Source: Azorinus chamasolen
Lineage: Eukaryota; Mollusca; Bivalvia; Cardiida; Solecurtidae
Assembly: GCA_963576725.1 (NCBI GenBank)
Contig: OY755243.1
Location: 40,905,243-40,969,242, forward strand
Direction: 5' to 3'
DNA length: 64,000 nucleotides
Below the pieces are notes generated by a model. It made no database searches. It was given only the letters and a program-made list of their open reading frames with translations, and had not been told where the DNA came from. A program made the translations under genes and the position numbers. Shown in pieces: positions 52,436-63,954 of the stretch. The stretch's first letter is position 1. Each line of letters starts with the position of its first letter.

Positions 52436-52440
52436 TTAAA

Positions 52441-52590
52441 AAAAATTTATACACCAGATCGCATGTTGTGACCACTGTTTAGAATTGTCTAATCGAGATG
52501 ATTCCCAATGAGTGGTCACAACATGGGGTTATAATTGAGAAATAAGGGAGCTATTCTTAAAATGTTAAATTTATGCGTCTTATCTATTCC
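52441..52590 (+). mobile_element. Family I hairpin MITE
   Basis: CATGTTGTGACCACTGTTTA and GAGTGGTCACAACATGGGGT arms; starts at the right flank of a family B copy. Confidence 0.65.
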
Positions 52591-52939
52591 TCAGTATGAA
52601 AAGTTTGTGATGTATGGGGTAGTAAATTGTTCATTTTCTATCATTCATTTTTACCTATCATTTGACAGTATTCATGGTTCATTTTGTTATAATTATATTT
52701 CAAGATAGATTGAATATGCACATTTCATAGCTGGTTTACTTGTACTACTATCTAATATAATAGGAATGGCTTGTGGTAAATGTAATCAATATTTTCTTGT
52801 ACAAGCATTAAGGTCTATTGGCAGATATAGGCGTGTAGTTAGTCCAGTAAAGTTTTGCAGGTGTACTGTTTGTGTATAGTTTAATACATGTGTGAGACAA
52901 GCATGAAATAAAGTTCAGAAGAAAAACATTGTAGTACTT
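52591..52939 (+). other. Repeat-free stretch ending in a possible poly(A) site
   Basis: A/T-rich, with AATAAA at 52907-52912 in GCATGAAATAAAGTTC, just before the family D element. It could end a plus-strand transcript whose exons are not recognised here, or a very long DNAJC14 3'UTR. Confidence 0.25.
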
Positions 52940-53029
52940 TTTTTAGCTCACCAGAGCACAAAGTGCTCAAGGTGAGCTATTGTGATACCCCTGTGTCCGG
53001 CGTCCGTCTGTCCGTCCGCACTCACCAAA

Positions 53030-53266
53030 GGGTAGTTGTGTGACTTTTTCTAACTAGTCCCACAAGTAAAATCATTAACCTGGCCATCTCTTGTGACATT
53101 AACCTGGCCATTTCTTGTGACATTAACCTGGCCAGTTGTGGGACATAGGGTTAGGGTTAGGGTTAGCTTCCAGATCATTCTTTTCCAAAGTTAGAGCCAA
53201 AAATAGTTTTTCTTGTGGGACTAGTCACACAAGAAAAGATCAAAGGAAAAAGTCACACAACTACCC
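53030..53266. mobile_element. 237-bp inverted-repeat module, copy 3
   Basis: Third same-length copy, in the family D element at 52940. It has the telomere-like triplet GGGTTAGGGTTAGGGTTAGC; the right flank reads ATCCGTTAGCATG. Confidence 0.8.
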
Positions 53267-53586
53267 ATCCGTTAGCATGTCCGTCCGTCTGTCCGTCAAC
53301 AATTTCAAACGACTTCTTCTCTGAAATCGACCGCCCAATTGTAACCAAACTTGGTCAGATACATCCTGTGGGTGTGTGCTTCAAAAGTTGTTAAAAGATA
53401 GTGGGTGGGGCCATTGGTCTTGTTGCCATGGCAACTGTACGCAATATCTAGAAAAAATTTCTTCTCCAGAATGACTTGTCCGATTTGAATATAGTTTTCA
53501 CCAAAATGTTTCTCAGTTGATAGACTTAAAAAGTTGTTAAAAGAATTTTGATCCGGCAAAAAACATGGCCGCCAGAGGGCGTGGTC

Positions 53587-55880
53587 ATTTTTAGCTCGCC
53601 TGTTCGTAGAACAGTAGAGCTTATGCTATACCCCCGGCGTGAGCGTGAGCGTGAGTGTGAGCGTGAGCGTGAGCGTGTGCGTGAGCGTGGCCAAGGTTAA
53701 AGTTTTTTGGACGGGTTGTTTTAAAGCTTAATATTTGTACTAGGATGCTGAAATTTTGTATGGAAGTTCATTTGAGGTTAAATATTGCTATTATGAAGTT
53801 AAACATTAAAAATATTTTTTAATTTTATCAATTTTTGACATGTTTTGGACTTAGTCCTTTTGGCCACAAATCACCAGGTTAAAGTTTTTTGGACGGGTTG
53901 TTTTAAAGCTTAATATTTGTACTAGGATGCTGAAATTTTGTATGGAAGTTCATTTGAGGTCAAATATTGCTGCTATGAAGTTAAACATTAAAAATATTTT
54001 TCGATTTTATAAATTTTTGACATGTTTTGGACTTAGATTTTTGTGGGGCCAAAAATCACCAGGTTAAAGTTTTTTGGACGGGTTGGTATAAAGCTTAATA
54101 TTTGTGCTATGATGCTGAAATTTGGTGAGAAGGTTCATATTGTCGTGACCCTTCCGACCATGCCAACATTTTTGCCCTTCTGACCTTGACCTTTGACCTA
54201 TTTTTGCAAAAATCTTTAAATACCTATATTATTGGAGCCATTTGGCCTAGGGCTTCCATACTTGGTATGACCATGCCAATATTTTGCCCTTCTGACCTTG
54301 ACCTTTGACCTACTTTTTCAAAAATCTTTAAATGCCTATAGTATTTGAACCAATAGACCTAGGGCTTCCATACTTGGTATGCAACTTTCTTGTGTTAAGA
54401 CTTTTGCAACAATATTATTGTTTGCCCTTCTGACCTTGACCGTGACCTTTGACCTACTTTTGAAAAAATCTTTAAATGCCTATATTATTGGAACCAATAG
54501 GCTTAGGACTTCAATACTTGGTATGATCATGCCCACTTTTTTGCCTTTTGCCCTCCTGACCTTGACCCTTGACCTACTTTTGCATAAATCTTTAAATGCC
54601 TATAGTATTTGAACCAATAGACATAGGGCTTCCATAATTGGTATGATCATGTCAACTTTTTTGCCCTCCTGACCTTGGCATTTGACCTACTTTTGCAAAA
54701 ATCTTAAAATGCCTATAACATCCAACAATATTGTCTCCAGACCTTGACCTTTGACCTACCTTTGCAAAACATTTTAAATGCCTATAACATTTGAACCAAT
54801 GGGCCAAAGGCTTCCATACTTGGTATGCAACTTTCTTATGTTAAGACCTTTCCAACAATATTGTTTTTGCCATGTTACTTTGACCTTTTACCTACTTTAG
54901 CAAACTTCTTTAAATGCCTATAAAATTTGAACTGGTAGGCCAAGGGCTTCCATACTTGGTATGCAACTTTTTTGTCTTAAGACTTTTCCAATCATACCAT
55001 TGTTTTCACCATGTGACCTTGACCTTTGACTTACGTTTGCAAAAGTCTTTAAATGCCTATAGCATTGCAACAAATAGGCCTAGGGCTTCCATACCTGGTA
55101 TGACCAAGCCAACATGTTTGCCTTCTGACCTTGACCTTTGACCTACTTTTGCAAAAGTTTTTAAATGCATATACTTCCATACTTGATTTGTATCTTTTCT
55201 GTCTGAAGACTCTTTTTCAAACTTACCAATGTTTTTTACCATATGACCTTGACATTTCACCTATTTTTGCAAAAATCTGTAAGTGCCTATAACTTGGAAC
55301 CAGTATACCCAGGACTTCCATACTTGGTATGACCATGCAAACATATTTGCCCTTCTGACATTGACCTTAACATTTGACCTACTTTTGCAAAAGTCTTTAA
55401 ATGCATATAACATTGGAACCAATAGACCTAGGGCTTCCATACTTTGGATGTATATTTCCTGTCTTAAGACTTTCCAACCATACCAATGTTTTTTACCATG
55501 TGACCTTGACTTTGACCTTTGACCTTCTTTTGCAAAAATCTTTAAATGCCTATGCTATTGGATGCGATGGACATAGGACTTATATACTTGGTATGACCAT
55601 GCCAACATTTTTACCCTTCTGACCTTTACCTTTGACCTACTTTTGCAAAAATCTTTAACTGCCTATTACATTGGAACCTAGGGCTTCCATATTTGGTATG
55701 TATCTTTTTTGTTTAATAATCTTCTTAAATTTATGAAAACTGGTATTTGGTTGCCTTTGGTTTTGATATTGATGCAGTTCTGTTTAAATTGAAAATTGAT
55801 TTTTTTTTGTATTCAATATGACATGTTTTAGACTTAACTTTTAAACAGGCGAGCATCAGGTGGCTTTGACACCATTTCTG
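53587..55880 (+). mobile_element. Family F tandem-unit element nested in family D
   Basis: Starts TTTTTAGCTCGCCTGTTCGT with hairpin GTTCGTAGAAC and ends AACAGGCGAGCATCAGGTGG...TTTCTGG, so it carries TTAGCTCGCC-type ends like family D. It has a GTGAGC hexamer run, two ~180-bp units (GTTTTTTGGACGGGTTG), then about thirteen diverged ~115-bp units (CCTTGACCTTTGACCTACTT, GGCTTCCATACTTGGTATG). Short frames in it are repeat-derived. Confidence 0.8.
53636..53691 (+). repeat. GTGAGC hexamer microsatellite
   Basis: About nine imperfect GTGAGC/GTGTGC units just inside the start of family F. Confidence 0.9.
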
Positions 55881-57000
55881 GTTTCCATATATGGTAATAT
55901 ATGGAAATCTTTAAAAATCTTCTTCTCTGAAACCATATGTCCTAGACCATTGATATTTGGTATGTAGCATGATCTTATGGTCCTCTACAAAGATTTTCAA
56001 ATTATGACCCCCGGGCCAAAAATGGCCCCGCCCAAGGGCTTATCAGTTTTTCATAGGAAAATCTTTAAAAATCTTCTTCTCTGAAACTGTAAGGCCTAGA
56101 CCTTTGATATTTGGTATGTAGCATGATCTTATGGTCCTCTACAAAGATTGTTCAAATTATGACCCTCGGGCCAAAAATGGCCCTTTGGGCGGGACTTATC
56201 AGTTTTTCATAGGAAAATCTTTAAAAATCTTCTTCTCTGAAACTGTAAGGCCTAGACCTTTGATATTTAGTATGTAGCATGATCTTATGGTCCTCTACTA
56301 AAGTTGTTCAAATTATGACCCCCGGGCCAAAAATGGCCCCGCCCAAGGGCGTGTCAGTTTTTCATAGGAAAATCTTTAAAAATCTTCTTCTCTGAAACTG
56401 TAAGGCCTAGACCTTTGATATTTGGTATGTAGCATGATATTATGGTCCTCTACAAAGATTGTTCAAATTATGACCCCCGGGCCAAAAATGGCCCTGCCCA
56501 AGGGCTTATCAGTTTTTCATAGGAAAATCTTTAAAAATCTTCTTTTCTGAAACTGTAAGGCCTAGACCTTTGCTATTTGGTATGTAACATGATCTAATGG
56601 TCCTCTACAAATATGTAGCTGTGGCTTGTGGTCCTCTGCCAAGAATGTTTAACTTACGACCCTGACCACTGGGCGAAACTTGGCCCTGCCTCAGGGCTTA
56701 TCAGTTTTTCATGGGAAAAATATAAATATTATTTTTCTCTGAAACCATAAGGCTTAGACCTTTAATTAATGGCATATTGCTTTGCCTTGTAGTTCTCTAC
56801 CAAGGGTGTACATATGATTTCTTGTGGTCAAAAATGGCCCCGCCCTCTGGTGAGCGCTTTAGGGCCTCATGGCCCTCTTGTTTCAATAAACTTTCAGATT
56901 TTTTATGCCCAATTTCTGAGAAAGAGGGGGAGGGATTCATCATGGATTGTTGGTGTGTGTGTCATGTGTATCTCCAAAAGTATTCGACCTAGAGTCATTT

Positions 57001-57105
57001 AACCCTTTACTCTATAAATACACTTTTTCAAATATAGAAGACCTAGATCAGAAGGTGCCTGTAGAAGCTGTTTGATGGTCTGCTGTGTTTATGGAATATA
57101 GATAT
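57001..57105 (-). mobile_element. Family C fragment
   Basis: ACCCTTTACTCTATAAATAC and AAGACCTAGATCAGAAGGTG. Confidence 0.5.
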
Positions 57106-57254
57106 GCCCCGTGGCCATTTAATAGTAACCGTTTCAGTTTTATGAAACTTTGAAAAGTTTCACACTGAAATGTTGCGATTACTTCTGTAATCTTAACATT
57201 TCGGTCTTAAAATTTGCCAACATTTGTATAAACGGTTGCAGTAAAATTCAGCTA

Positions 57255-57450
57255 ATTGTGTCTCCCCCATTTATTGGGGAACAAATTGTTTTTGCCAGAG
57301 TTTTGTCTGTCCATCCGGGCAAACAGATGGACACTTGCTATTGGGTATGGAGAACAATAGTTAACGGTAAATTCTATTCATTAAACCCCCGCAAACTTGT
57401 TCAGTTTATTTTTGGTGTACATGTACATAATAACCATGAATGGTAGATGT
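57255..57450 (+). mobile_element. Fragment of a CTCCCCC-start tandem-unit element
   Basis: TGTCTCCCCCATTTATTGGG start, GTCTGTCCATCCG, then a body with ATAATAACCATGAATGGTAG resembling family R. Confidence 0.45.
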
Positions 57451-57522
57451 GCAAGACACGATTTTCACATGTTTAGGACTGGGCATTGCAGAATTATCCC
57501 TTATTATTCTTTCGTCATCATT

Positions 57523-59850
57523 TTTAGCTCACCTGGCACAAAGTGCCAAGGTGAGCTATTGGGATGATCCTATGTCCGGCGTCCGGCGTCGTGCGTCGTA
57601 CGTATGTGCGTATGTGCGTCGTGCGTACGTGCGGGCGTCAACAATTTACTAAAACATCTTCTTCTCTGGAACTACAAAGCCAAGAGCTTTGATATTTGGT
57701 ATGTAGTATGATGTAATGGTCCTCTACAAAGATTGTTCAAATTATGTCCCCCGGGCCAAAAATGGCCCCACCCCAGGGCTTATCAGTTTTTCATAGGAAA
57801 ATCTTTAAAAATCTTCTTCTCTGAAACTGTAAGGCATAGACCTTTGATATTTGGTATGTAGCATCATCTAATGGTCCTCTACTAAGATTGTTCAAATTAT
57901 GACCCCTGGGCCAAAAATGGCCCCGCCCCGGGGCTTATCAGTTTTTCATAGGAAAATCTTTAAAAATCTTCTTCTCTGAAATTGTAAGGCATAGACCTTT
58001 GGTATTTGGTATGTAGCATCATCTAATGGTCCTCTACTAAGATTGTTCAAATTATGACCCCTGGGCCAAAAATGGCCCCGCCCCGGGGCTTATCAGTTTT
58101 TCATAGGAAAATCTTGAAGAAATCATCTTCTCTGAAATTGTAAGGCATAGACCTTTGATATTTGGTATGTAGCATGATCTAATGGTCCTCTACTAAGATT
58201 GTTCAAATTATGACCCCTGGGCCAAATATGGCCCCGCCCCGGGGCTTATCAGTTTTTCATAGGAAAATCTTTAAAAATCTTCTTCTCTGAAACTGTAAGG
58301 CATAGACCTTTGATATTTGGTATGTAGCATCATCTAATGGTCCTCTACTAAGATTGTTCAAATTATGACCCCTGGGCCAAAAATGGCCCCGCCCCGGGGC
58401 TTATCAGTTTTTCATAGGAAAATCTTTAAAAATCTTCTTCTCTGAAAATGTAAGGCATAGACCTTTGGTATTTGGTATGTAGCATCATCTAATGGTCCTC
58501 TACTAAGATTGTTCAAATTATGACCCCTGGGCCAAAAATGGCCCCGCCCCGGGGCTTATCAGTTTTTCATTGGAAAATCTTTAAAAATCTTCTTCTCTGA
58601 AAATGTAAGGCATAGACCTTTGGTATTTGGTATGGAGCATCATCTAATGGTCCTCTACTAAGATTGTTCAAATTATGACCCCCAGGACAAAAATGGCCCC
58701 GCCCCAGGGCTTATCAGTTTTTCATAGGAAAATCTTTAAAAATCTTCTTCTCTGAAACTGTAAGGCATAGACCTTTGATATTTGGTATGTAGCATGATCT
58801 AATGGTCCTCTACTGAGATTGTTCAAATTATGACCCTGGGCCAAAAATGGCCCCACCCCGGGGCTTATCAGTTTTTCAGAGGAAAATCTTTAAAAATCTT
58901 CTTCTCTGAAAATGTAAGGCATAGACCTTTGATATTTGGTATGTAGCATCATCTAATGGTCCTCTACTAATATTGTTCAAATTATGACCCCTGGGCCAAA
59001 AATGGCCCCACCCCAGGGCTTATCAGTTTTTCATAGGAAAATCTTTAAAAATCTTCTCTGAAAATATTAGGAATAGACTTTTGGTATTTGGTATGTAGCA
59101 TCATCTAATGGTCCTCTACTAAGATTGTACAAATTATGACCCCCAGGACAAAAATGGCCCCGCCCCAGGGCTTATCAGTTTTTCATAGGAAAATCTTGAA
59201 GAAATTATCTTCTCTGAAACTGTAAGGCATAGACCTTTGATATTTGGTATGTAGCATGATCTAATGGTCCTCTACTAAGATTGTTCAAATTATGACCCCT
59301 GGGCCAAATATGGCCCCGCCCCGGGGCTTATCAGTTTTTCATATGAAAAGCTTTAAGAATCTTCTTCTCCAAAACTGTAAGGCAGAGACCTTTAATATTT
59401 GGTATGTAGCGCTATCTAATAGTTTTCTACCAAGATTGTTCAAATTATGTCCCTTGGGTTGAAAACTTCCCCGCCCAGGGGCATATCATTTTTTTGTAGG
59501 AAAGTTTTTAAAAATCTTCTTAAAAATCTTTAAAAGTCTTCTCTGAACTTGTAAGGCATAGACCTTAGATATTTAGTATGTTGCATTATCTAATAGTCCT
59601 CTACCAAGATTTTCAAATTATGAACCCCGGATCAAAATTGACCCCGCCCTGGGGCTTAACAGTTTTTCATAGGAAAATCTTTAAAATATCTCCTCCTCCA
59701 AATCTGTAAGGTCTAGACTCTTTATATTTAGTATGTAGCATCATCTGATGGTTTTCTACCAAGATTTTTCAAATTATGCAATCTGTCATTGAAATCATTA
59801 ATCTGTTACGAACAGGTGAGCGATTAAGGGCCATCATGGCCCTCTTGTTT
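57523..59850 (+). mobile_element. Family D element with about 13 units
   Basis: TTTTTAGCTCACCTGGCACA start with hairpin TGGCACAAAGTGCCA, then GTCGTGCGTACG-type repeats instead of GTCC. About thirteen highly similar ~155-bp units (AAGGCATAGACCTTTGATAT) follow, with the first and last most diverged, then GGTGAGCGATTAAGG and GGCCCTCTTGTT. The longest array of its kind here. Confidence 0.85.
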
Positions 59851-59997
59851 CATGAAACATAGGGAGTTGGTGTCGCAAACTTCTCCTTCAGTGTTAAAGT
59901 TATTTAATTTATATATCTCTCAGTTTTTAATGATATTGAATTTATATTTGGTATACATAACAACCACAAATGTTCAGGTTTCTACAGAAATTGTATA
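59851..59997 (+). mobile_element. Family R fragment
   Basis: CTTCTCCTTCAGTGTTAAAG and ATTTATATTTGGTATACATA match the 18322 and 47700 regions. Confidence 0.4.
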
Positions 59998-60990
59998 AAC
60001 TAGAGGTTTTTGTCACAAAAACGGATGTCTCCCCTCTAATAAAAACGATATGTAAAGGGAAATCTCTAAAAATGTTATGGTCTTGATGATTGATACTTCC
60101 CCTCATTATGCGCTTTCCACACCACATTTTTCAAGAAGAAAATGATAACAGCTAATAACTCCAAAAATACTGATACCAGATTTATGACCCTTGTGCATGA
60201 CACTTACTTTCATCATGCTCTTTCCAAAAATAAAATGTCATTCCAATAGCATTAGTCGAACAGGAGTTATTGATCGACCAAAAAATGTAACAAAGGGCAA
60301 TAACTCCAAAAGTATTGAAGCCAGAGTTATGGCCCTTGTTCATGACACTTTCTCTCATCATGCTCTTTCCATGTATGAAGTTTCAATACGATGGCAAGAG
60401 CCATGTAGGAGTTATCGTCCGGACAAGAAAGCATTAAACAAATGTACAAGGGGCAATAACTCTAAATTTATTGAAGCTCGAGTTAAGGATCTTATGCATG
60501 ACACTTTCTCTTATCATGATCTTTCCATGTATGAAGTTTCACTCCAATGGCATGTGTCACATAGGAGTTATCATCCGGACAAAAAATAAAAATTGTGATT
60601 TTTTTTACAAAGGGCAATAACTCCAATATTAGTGAAGCCAGAGTAATGGACCTTGTGCATGACACTTCCTCTCGTCATGATCTTTCCATATATGAAGTTT
60701 CAATCCAATGGCATAAGCCATATAGGAGTTATCGTCCGGACAAAAAAGTATGATTTTTTTTACAAGGGGCAATAACTCCTATATTAGTGAAGCCAGAGTT
60801 ATGGACCTTGTGCATGACACTTCCTCTCATTATGCTCTTTCCATATATGAAGTTTCAATCAACTGGCATCAGGCATATTGAAGTTATCGTCCGGACAAAA
60901 AGTGTGACGGACAGACAGACGGACGGACAGACAGACAACTCTCATGAAAACAATATGTCTCCCCCATATAAATATGGGGGGAGACATATA
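59998..60990 (-). mobile_element. Family E element, inverted
   Basis: Reads from AACTAGAGGTTTTTGTCAC to the hairpin CCCCCATATAAATATGGGGG. It lacks the 237-bp module, and its microsatellite is short (GACGGACAGACAGACGGACG). The right end abuts a truncated family D copy. Confidence 0.8.
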
Positions 60991-61289
60991 ATTATGCCCT
61001 TTGGGTCAAAATTGGCCCTGCCCCATGGGTGGCCAGTTTTCAATCGAAACATATAGTGAAAACTTTGAAAATCTTCTCCTGAAACTGGAAGGTTCTCAGT
61101 TTTCATATTTGGCAGATAGCATCATGTTCAGGTACATGTACTCTATAAAAGGTAAATAAATTATGCCCCTGGGGTCAAAATTCGCCCCACACCAGGGCCG
61201 GCTAGTTTTGTATAGAAACGGTGAAAACTGAAAATCTTCACCTATGATTGTCTGGAGAGCGATATCAGGCCATTCTGGCCCGCTTGTTT
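60991..61289 (+). mobile_element. Family D fragment
   Basis: Starts mid-unit at ATTATGCCCTTTGGGTC directly after the family E element and ends GCCATTCTGGCCCGCTTGTT. Confidence 0.65.
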
Positions 61290-61588
61290 GAATTGTCTCC
61301 CCTGATAACTTTAGAGTTTTTGCCCCTGATATGATAACTTAAAATTGCCCCCGATATAATAACTATAAAATTATATTATAAAAACTGTTTCATAAATCTC
61401 TGAAACCACTAGTCATCAAACCTCACAGGAATGTTGCTCAGCATGACTTCTTGTGCATCTAGGATTTTTGAATGGTCTCCCATAGATAACTGGAGTTATT
61501 GCCCTTGATAACTATACAGACATTACACTTGTGTATTGGAAAGAGGATGAAGAGGGAGACATGTTTTTGTGACAAAAACCTCTAGTTA
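61290..61588 (+). mobile_element. Family E-like remnant
   Basis: TTGTCTCCCCTGATAACTTT start, body with TTGCCCCTGATA repeats, and the typical end GGGAGACATGTTTTTGTGAC and CCTCTAGTT. Confidence 0.5.
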
Positions 61589-61639
61589 ATATTGATGATG
61601 TCATTATTTCTTACATGAATATTCATGCAGTATGAACTT

Positions 61640-61838
61640 TCACACATGGATAGAAACAAGTGTACTCGCATTTGCAAACAGTGTAGACCCAGATAAGAGG
61701 GCTCCTAGAGGAGCCATATGATCAGGATTTGCACTGTTTGTCATTCAAAATCTTCTTGGAAATTATACCTGCTCACACCTGATGACTGTTGTCAAACAGT
61801 GATGGACCATTCCACTTGAATATTTAGCATTCAAATGG
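61640..61838 (+). mobile_element. Family K MITE
   Basis: TTTGCAAACAGTGTAGACCC, centre GGCTCCTAGAGGAGCC, end AGCATTCAAATGG with TTAA 61839-61842. Confidence 0.75.
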
Positions 61839-61905
61839 TTAACATAAAATTAAACTGTTATATACACTGTAGATTAAAACCTTTTACACCAAACTTTCCT
61901 CTTAA

Positions 61906-62148
61906 CCCTTTCCCTGTTCTATGTTTATTCCAAATTTCAAACCCTACTGAATATTCATGGACAAAATAGTATATAGTGAAATATGGAAAGTGGAACATTG
62001 TAGACATTTTAGAAAGCAGAGAAACAGATCTATCAAATTCTATTAGCAAACACAGCAGACCCTGATCAGACAGCTCATCTAGGAGCTGTCTGATCTGGGT
62101 CTACTCTGTTTGCAAATGCGTGAAAACACATTTGTATGAGGGAAAGGG
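61906..62148 (-). mobile_element. Family A MITE, parent of a tandem array
   Basis: TTAA at 61902-61905 and 62149-62152; hairpin centre GCTCATCTAGGAGC. Its distal part is copied in the array that follows. Confidence 0.85.
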
Positions 62149-62153
62149 TTAAA

Positions 62154-62697
62154 TAGGACTGACTTTGTTCCTTCTTGTTGTGTGAAAAATCAGGAAGTAA
62201 TACTTAAAATAGTATATAGTGAAATATGGAAAGTGGAACATTGTAGACATTTTAGAAAAATGAGAAACAGATCTATCAAATTCTATTAGCAAACACAGCA
62301 GACCCTGATCAGACAGCTCATCTAGGAGCTGTCTGATCTGGGTCTACTCTGTTTGCAAATGCGTGAAAACACATTTGTATGAGGGAAAGGGTTAAATAGG
62401 ACTGACTTTGTTCCTTCTTGTTGTGTGAAAAATCAGGAAGTAATACTTAAAATAGTATATAGTGAAATATGGAAAGTGGAACATTGTAGACATTTTAGAA
62501 AAATGAGAAACAGATCTATCAAATTCTATTAGCAAACACAGCAGACCCTGATCAGACAGCTCATCTAGGAGCTGTCTGATCTGGGTCTACTCTGTTTGCA
62601 AATGCGTGAAAACACATTTGTATGAGGGAAAGGGTTAAATAGGACTGACTTTGTTCCTTCTTGTTGTGTGAAAAATCAGGAAGTAATACTTAAAATG
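62154..62697 (-). repeat. 243-bp tandem repeat of a family A part plus flank
   Basis: Units 62154-62396 and 62397-62639 look identical; a third is partial. Each joins about 57 bp of flank (TAGGACTGACTTTGTTCC) to a family A hairpin, joined near ACTTAAAATAGTATATAG. Confidence 0.9.
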
Positions 62698-62721
62698 ATA
62701 AGTCTCTACTTGCAACATGTT

Positions 62722-63403
62722 TTAACAAGAGGGCCATGAGGCCCTGAAGCGCTCACCTGAGATAACCCAGGGGCGGGACCATTTTTGACCAAGAAGTCAT
62801 CATTTGTACAACCTTGGTAGAGAACCAAAAGGCAAAGCAGTATGCCATGAATTAAAGGTCTAAGCCTTATGGTTTCAGAGAAAATTAATATTTTATATGT
62901 TTCCCATAAAAAAACTGATAAGCCCCAAGGCAGGGCCAAGTTTCGCCCAGAGGTCAAGGTCGTAAGTTGAACATTCTTGGCAGAGGACCACAAGCCAAAG
63001 CTACATATTTGTAGAGGACCATTAGATCATGTTACATACCAAACATCAAAGGTCTAGGCCTTACAGTTTCATCAGATTTTTAAAGATTATCCTATGAAAA
63101 ACTGATTAGCCCTTGGGCGGGGCCATTTTTGGCCCGGGTCATAATTTGAACAATCTTTGTAGAGGACCATTAGATCATGCTACATACCAAATATAAAAGG
63201 TTTAAGCCTTACAGTTTCGGAGAAGAAGATTTTTAAAAAATTTCCTATGAAAAACTGCTAAGCCCTTGGGCGGGGCCATTTTTGGCCCAGGGGTCATAAT
63301 TTGAACAAATTTTGTAGAGGACCATAAGATCATGCTACATGCCAAATATCGAAGGTCTAGGCCTTACAGTTTCAGAGAAGAAGATTTTTAAGATTTTCCT
63401 ATG
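62722..63403 (-). mobile_element. Family D element, inverted, start missing
   Basis: Reads AACAAGAGGGCCATGAGGCC (end of D, complemented), GCGCTCACC, then about four units, then breaks off at the AACAAGAGAGTCG sequence of another element. Confidence 0.8.
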
Positions 63404-63850
63404 AACAAGAGAGTCGTCACGGGTGACAAATGCCCCCAAAGTGTTTGACACCGAAATGCATTTTGGCGGAAAAACAATACAATGTAATGCAGGTGTAACA
63501 TGAAATTTTGATGCTGTTAAAAATGACACAGGAGTCAGTTCTTAACATTAGAAACAGAACCTTTGACGATTATGATAGCTAAGAAAAGAGCCAAGGGTCA
63601 AAACTTAGTTAAAAAGGACCCTATGTAATTCTCAACGTTAAAAAGGACCCTGGGTTGATTGTCAACGTTAAAAACAGATCATGGGTAAATTCTTAACGTT
63701 TAAAAAAAAAAGACACGGGGTCAAATTTCAATATTAAAAAAACATGCTGTGTTGATTGTTACTGTTAAGTTGATTCTTAACGTTTAAGAAAGACCCTATG
63801 TCGATCCTTAACGTTAAAAACATACCCTCAGTCAATTCTAAACGCATGGT
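63404..63850. mobile_element. AACAAGAGAGTC-start element with short tandem units
   Basis: AACAAGAGAGTCGTCACGGG, then from about 63535 roughly nine 30-36-bp units built on TTCTTAACGTTAAAAA and GACCCTGGGT. Unrelated in sequence to families D-F. Confidence 0.5.
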
Positions 63851-63954
63851 CAAAGTTTCATGTAACACTGGCTCTTAGACAGCTGCAACAGAAGTTACCT
63901 AATATGGATCTACATTCTTTGCATAAGCATGTATAGCATCTGATTTAGGTAGTG

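Larger units (their letters stand above)
52940..56882 (+). mobile_element. Family D element carrying module and nested family F
   Basis: TTTTTAGCTCACCAGAGCAC start, GTCCGTCCG run with the 237-bp module, a body like that at 25290-25600, then a 2.3-kb family F insertion and about six ~155-bp units, ending GGTGAGCGCTTTAG and GGCCCTCTTGTT. Confidence 0.85.

Noticed and set aside
54379..55622. Frames with repeated FDLLLQKSLNAY peptides
   Set aside because: Translation of family F units.
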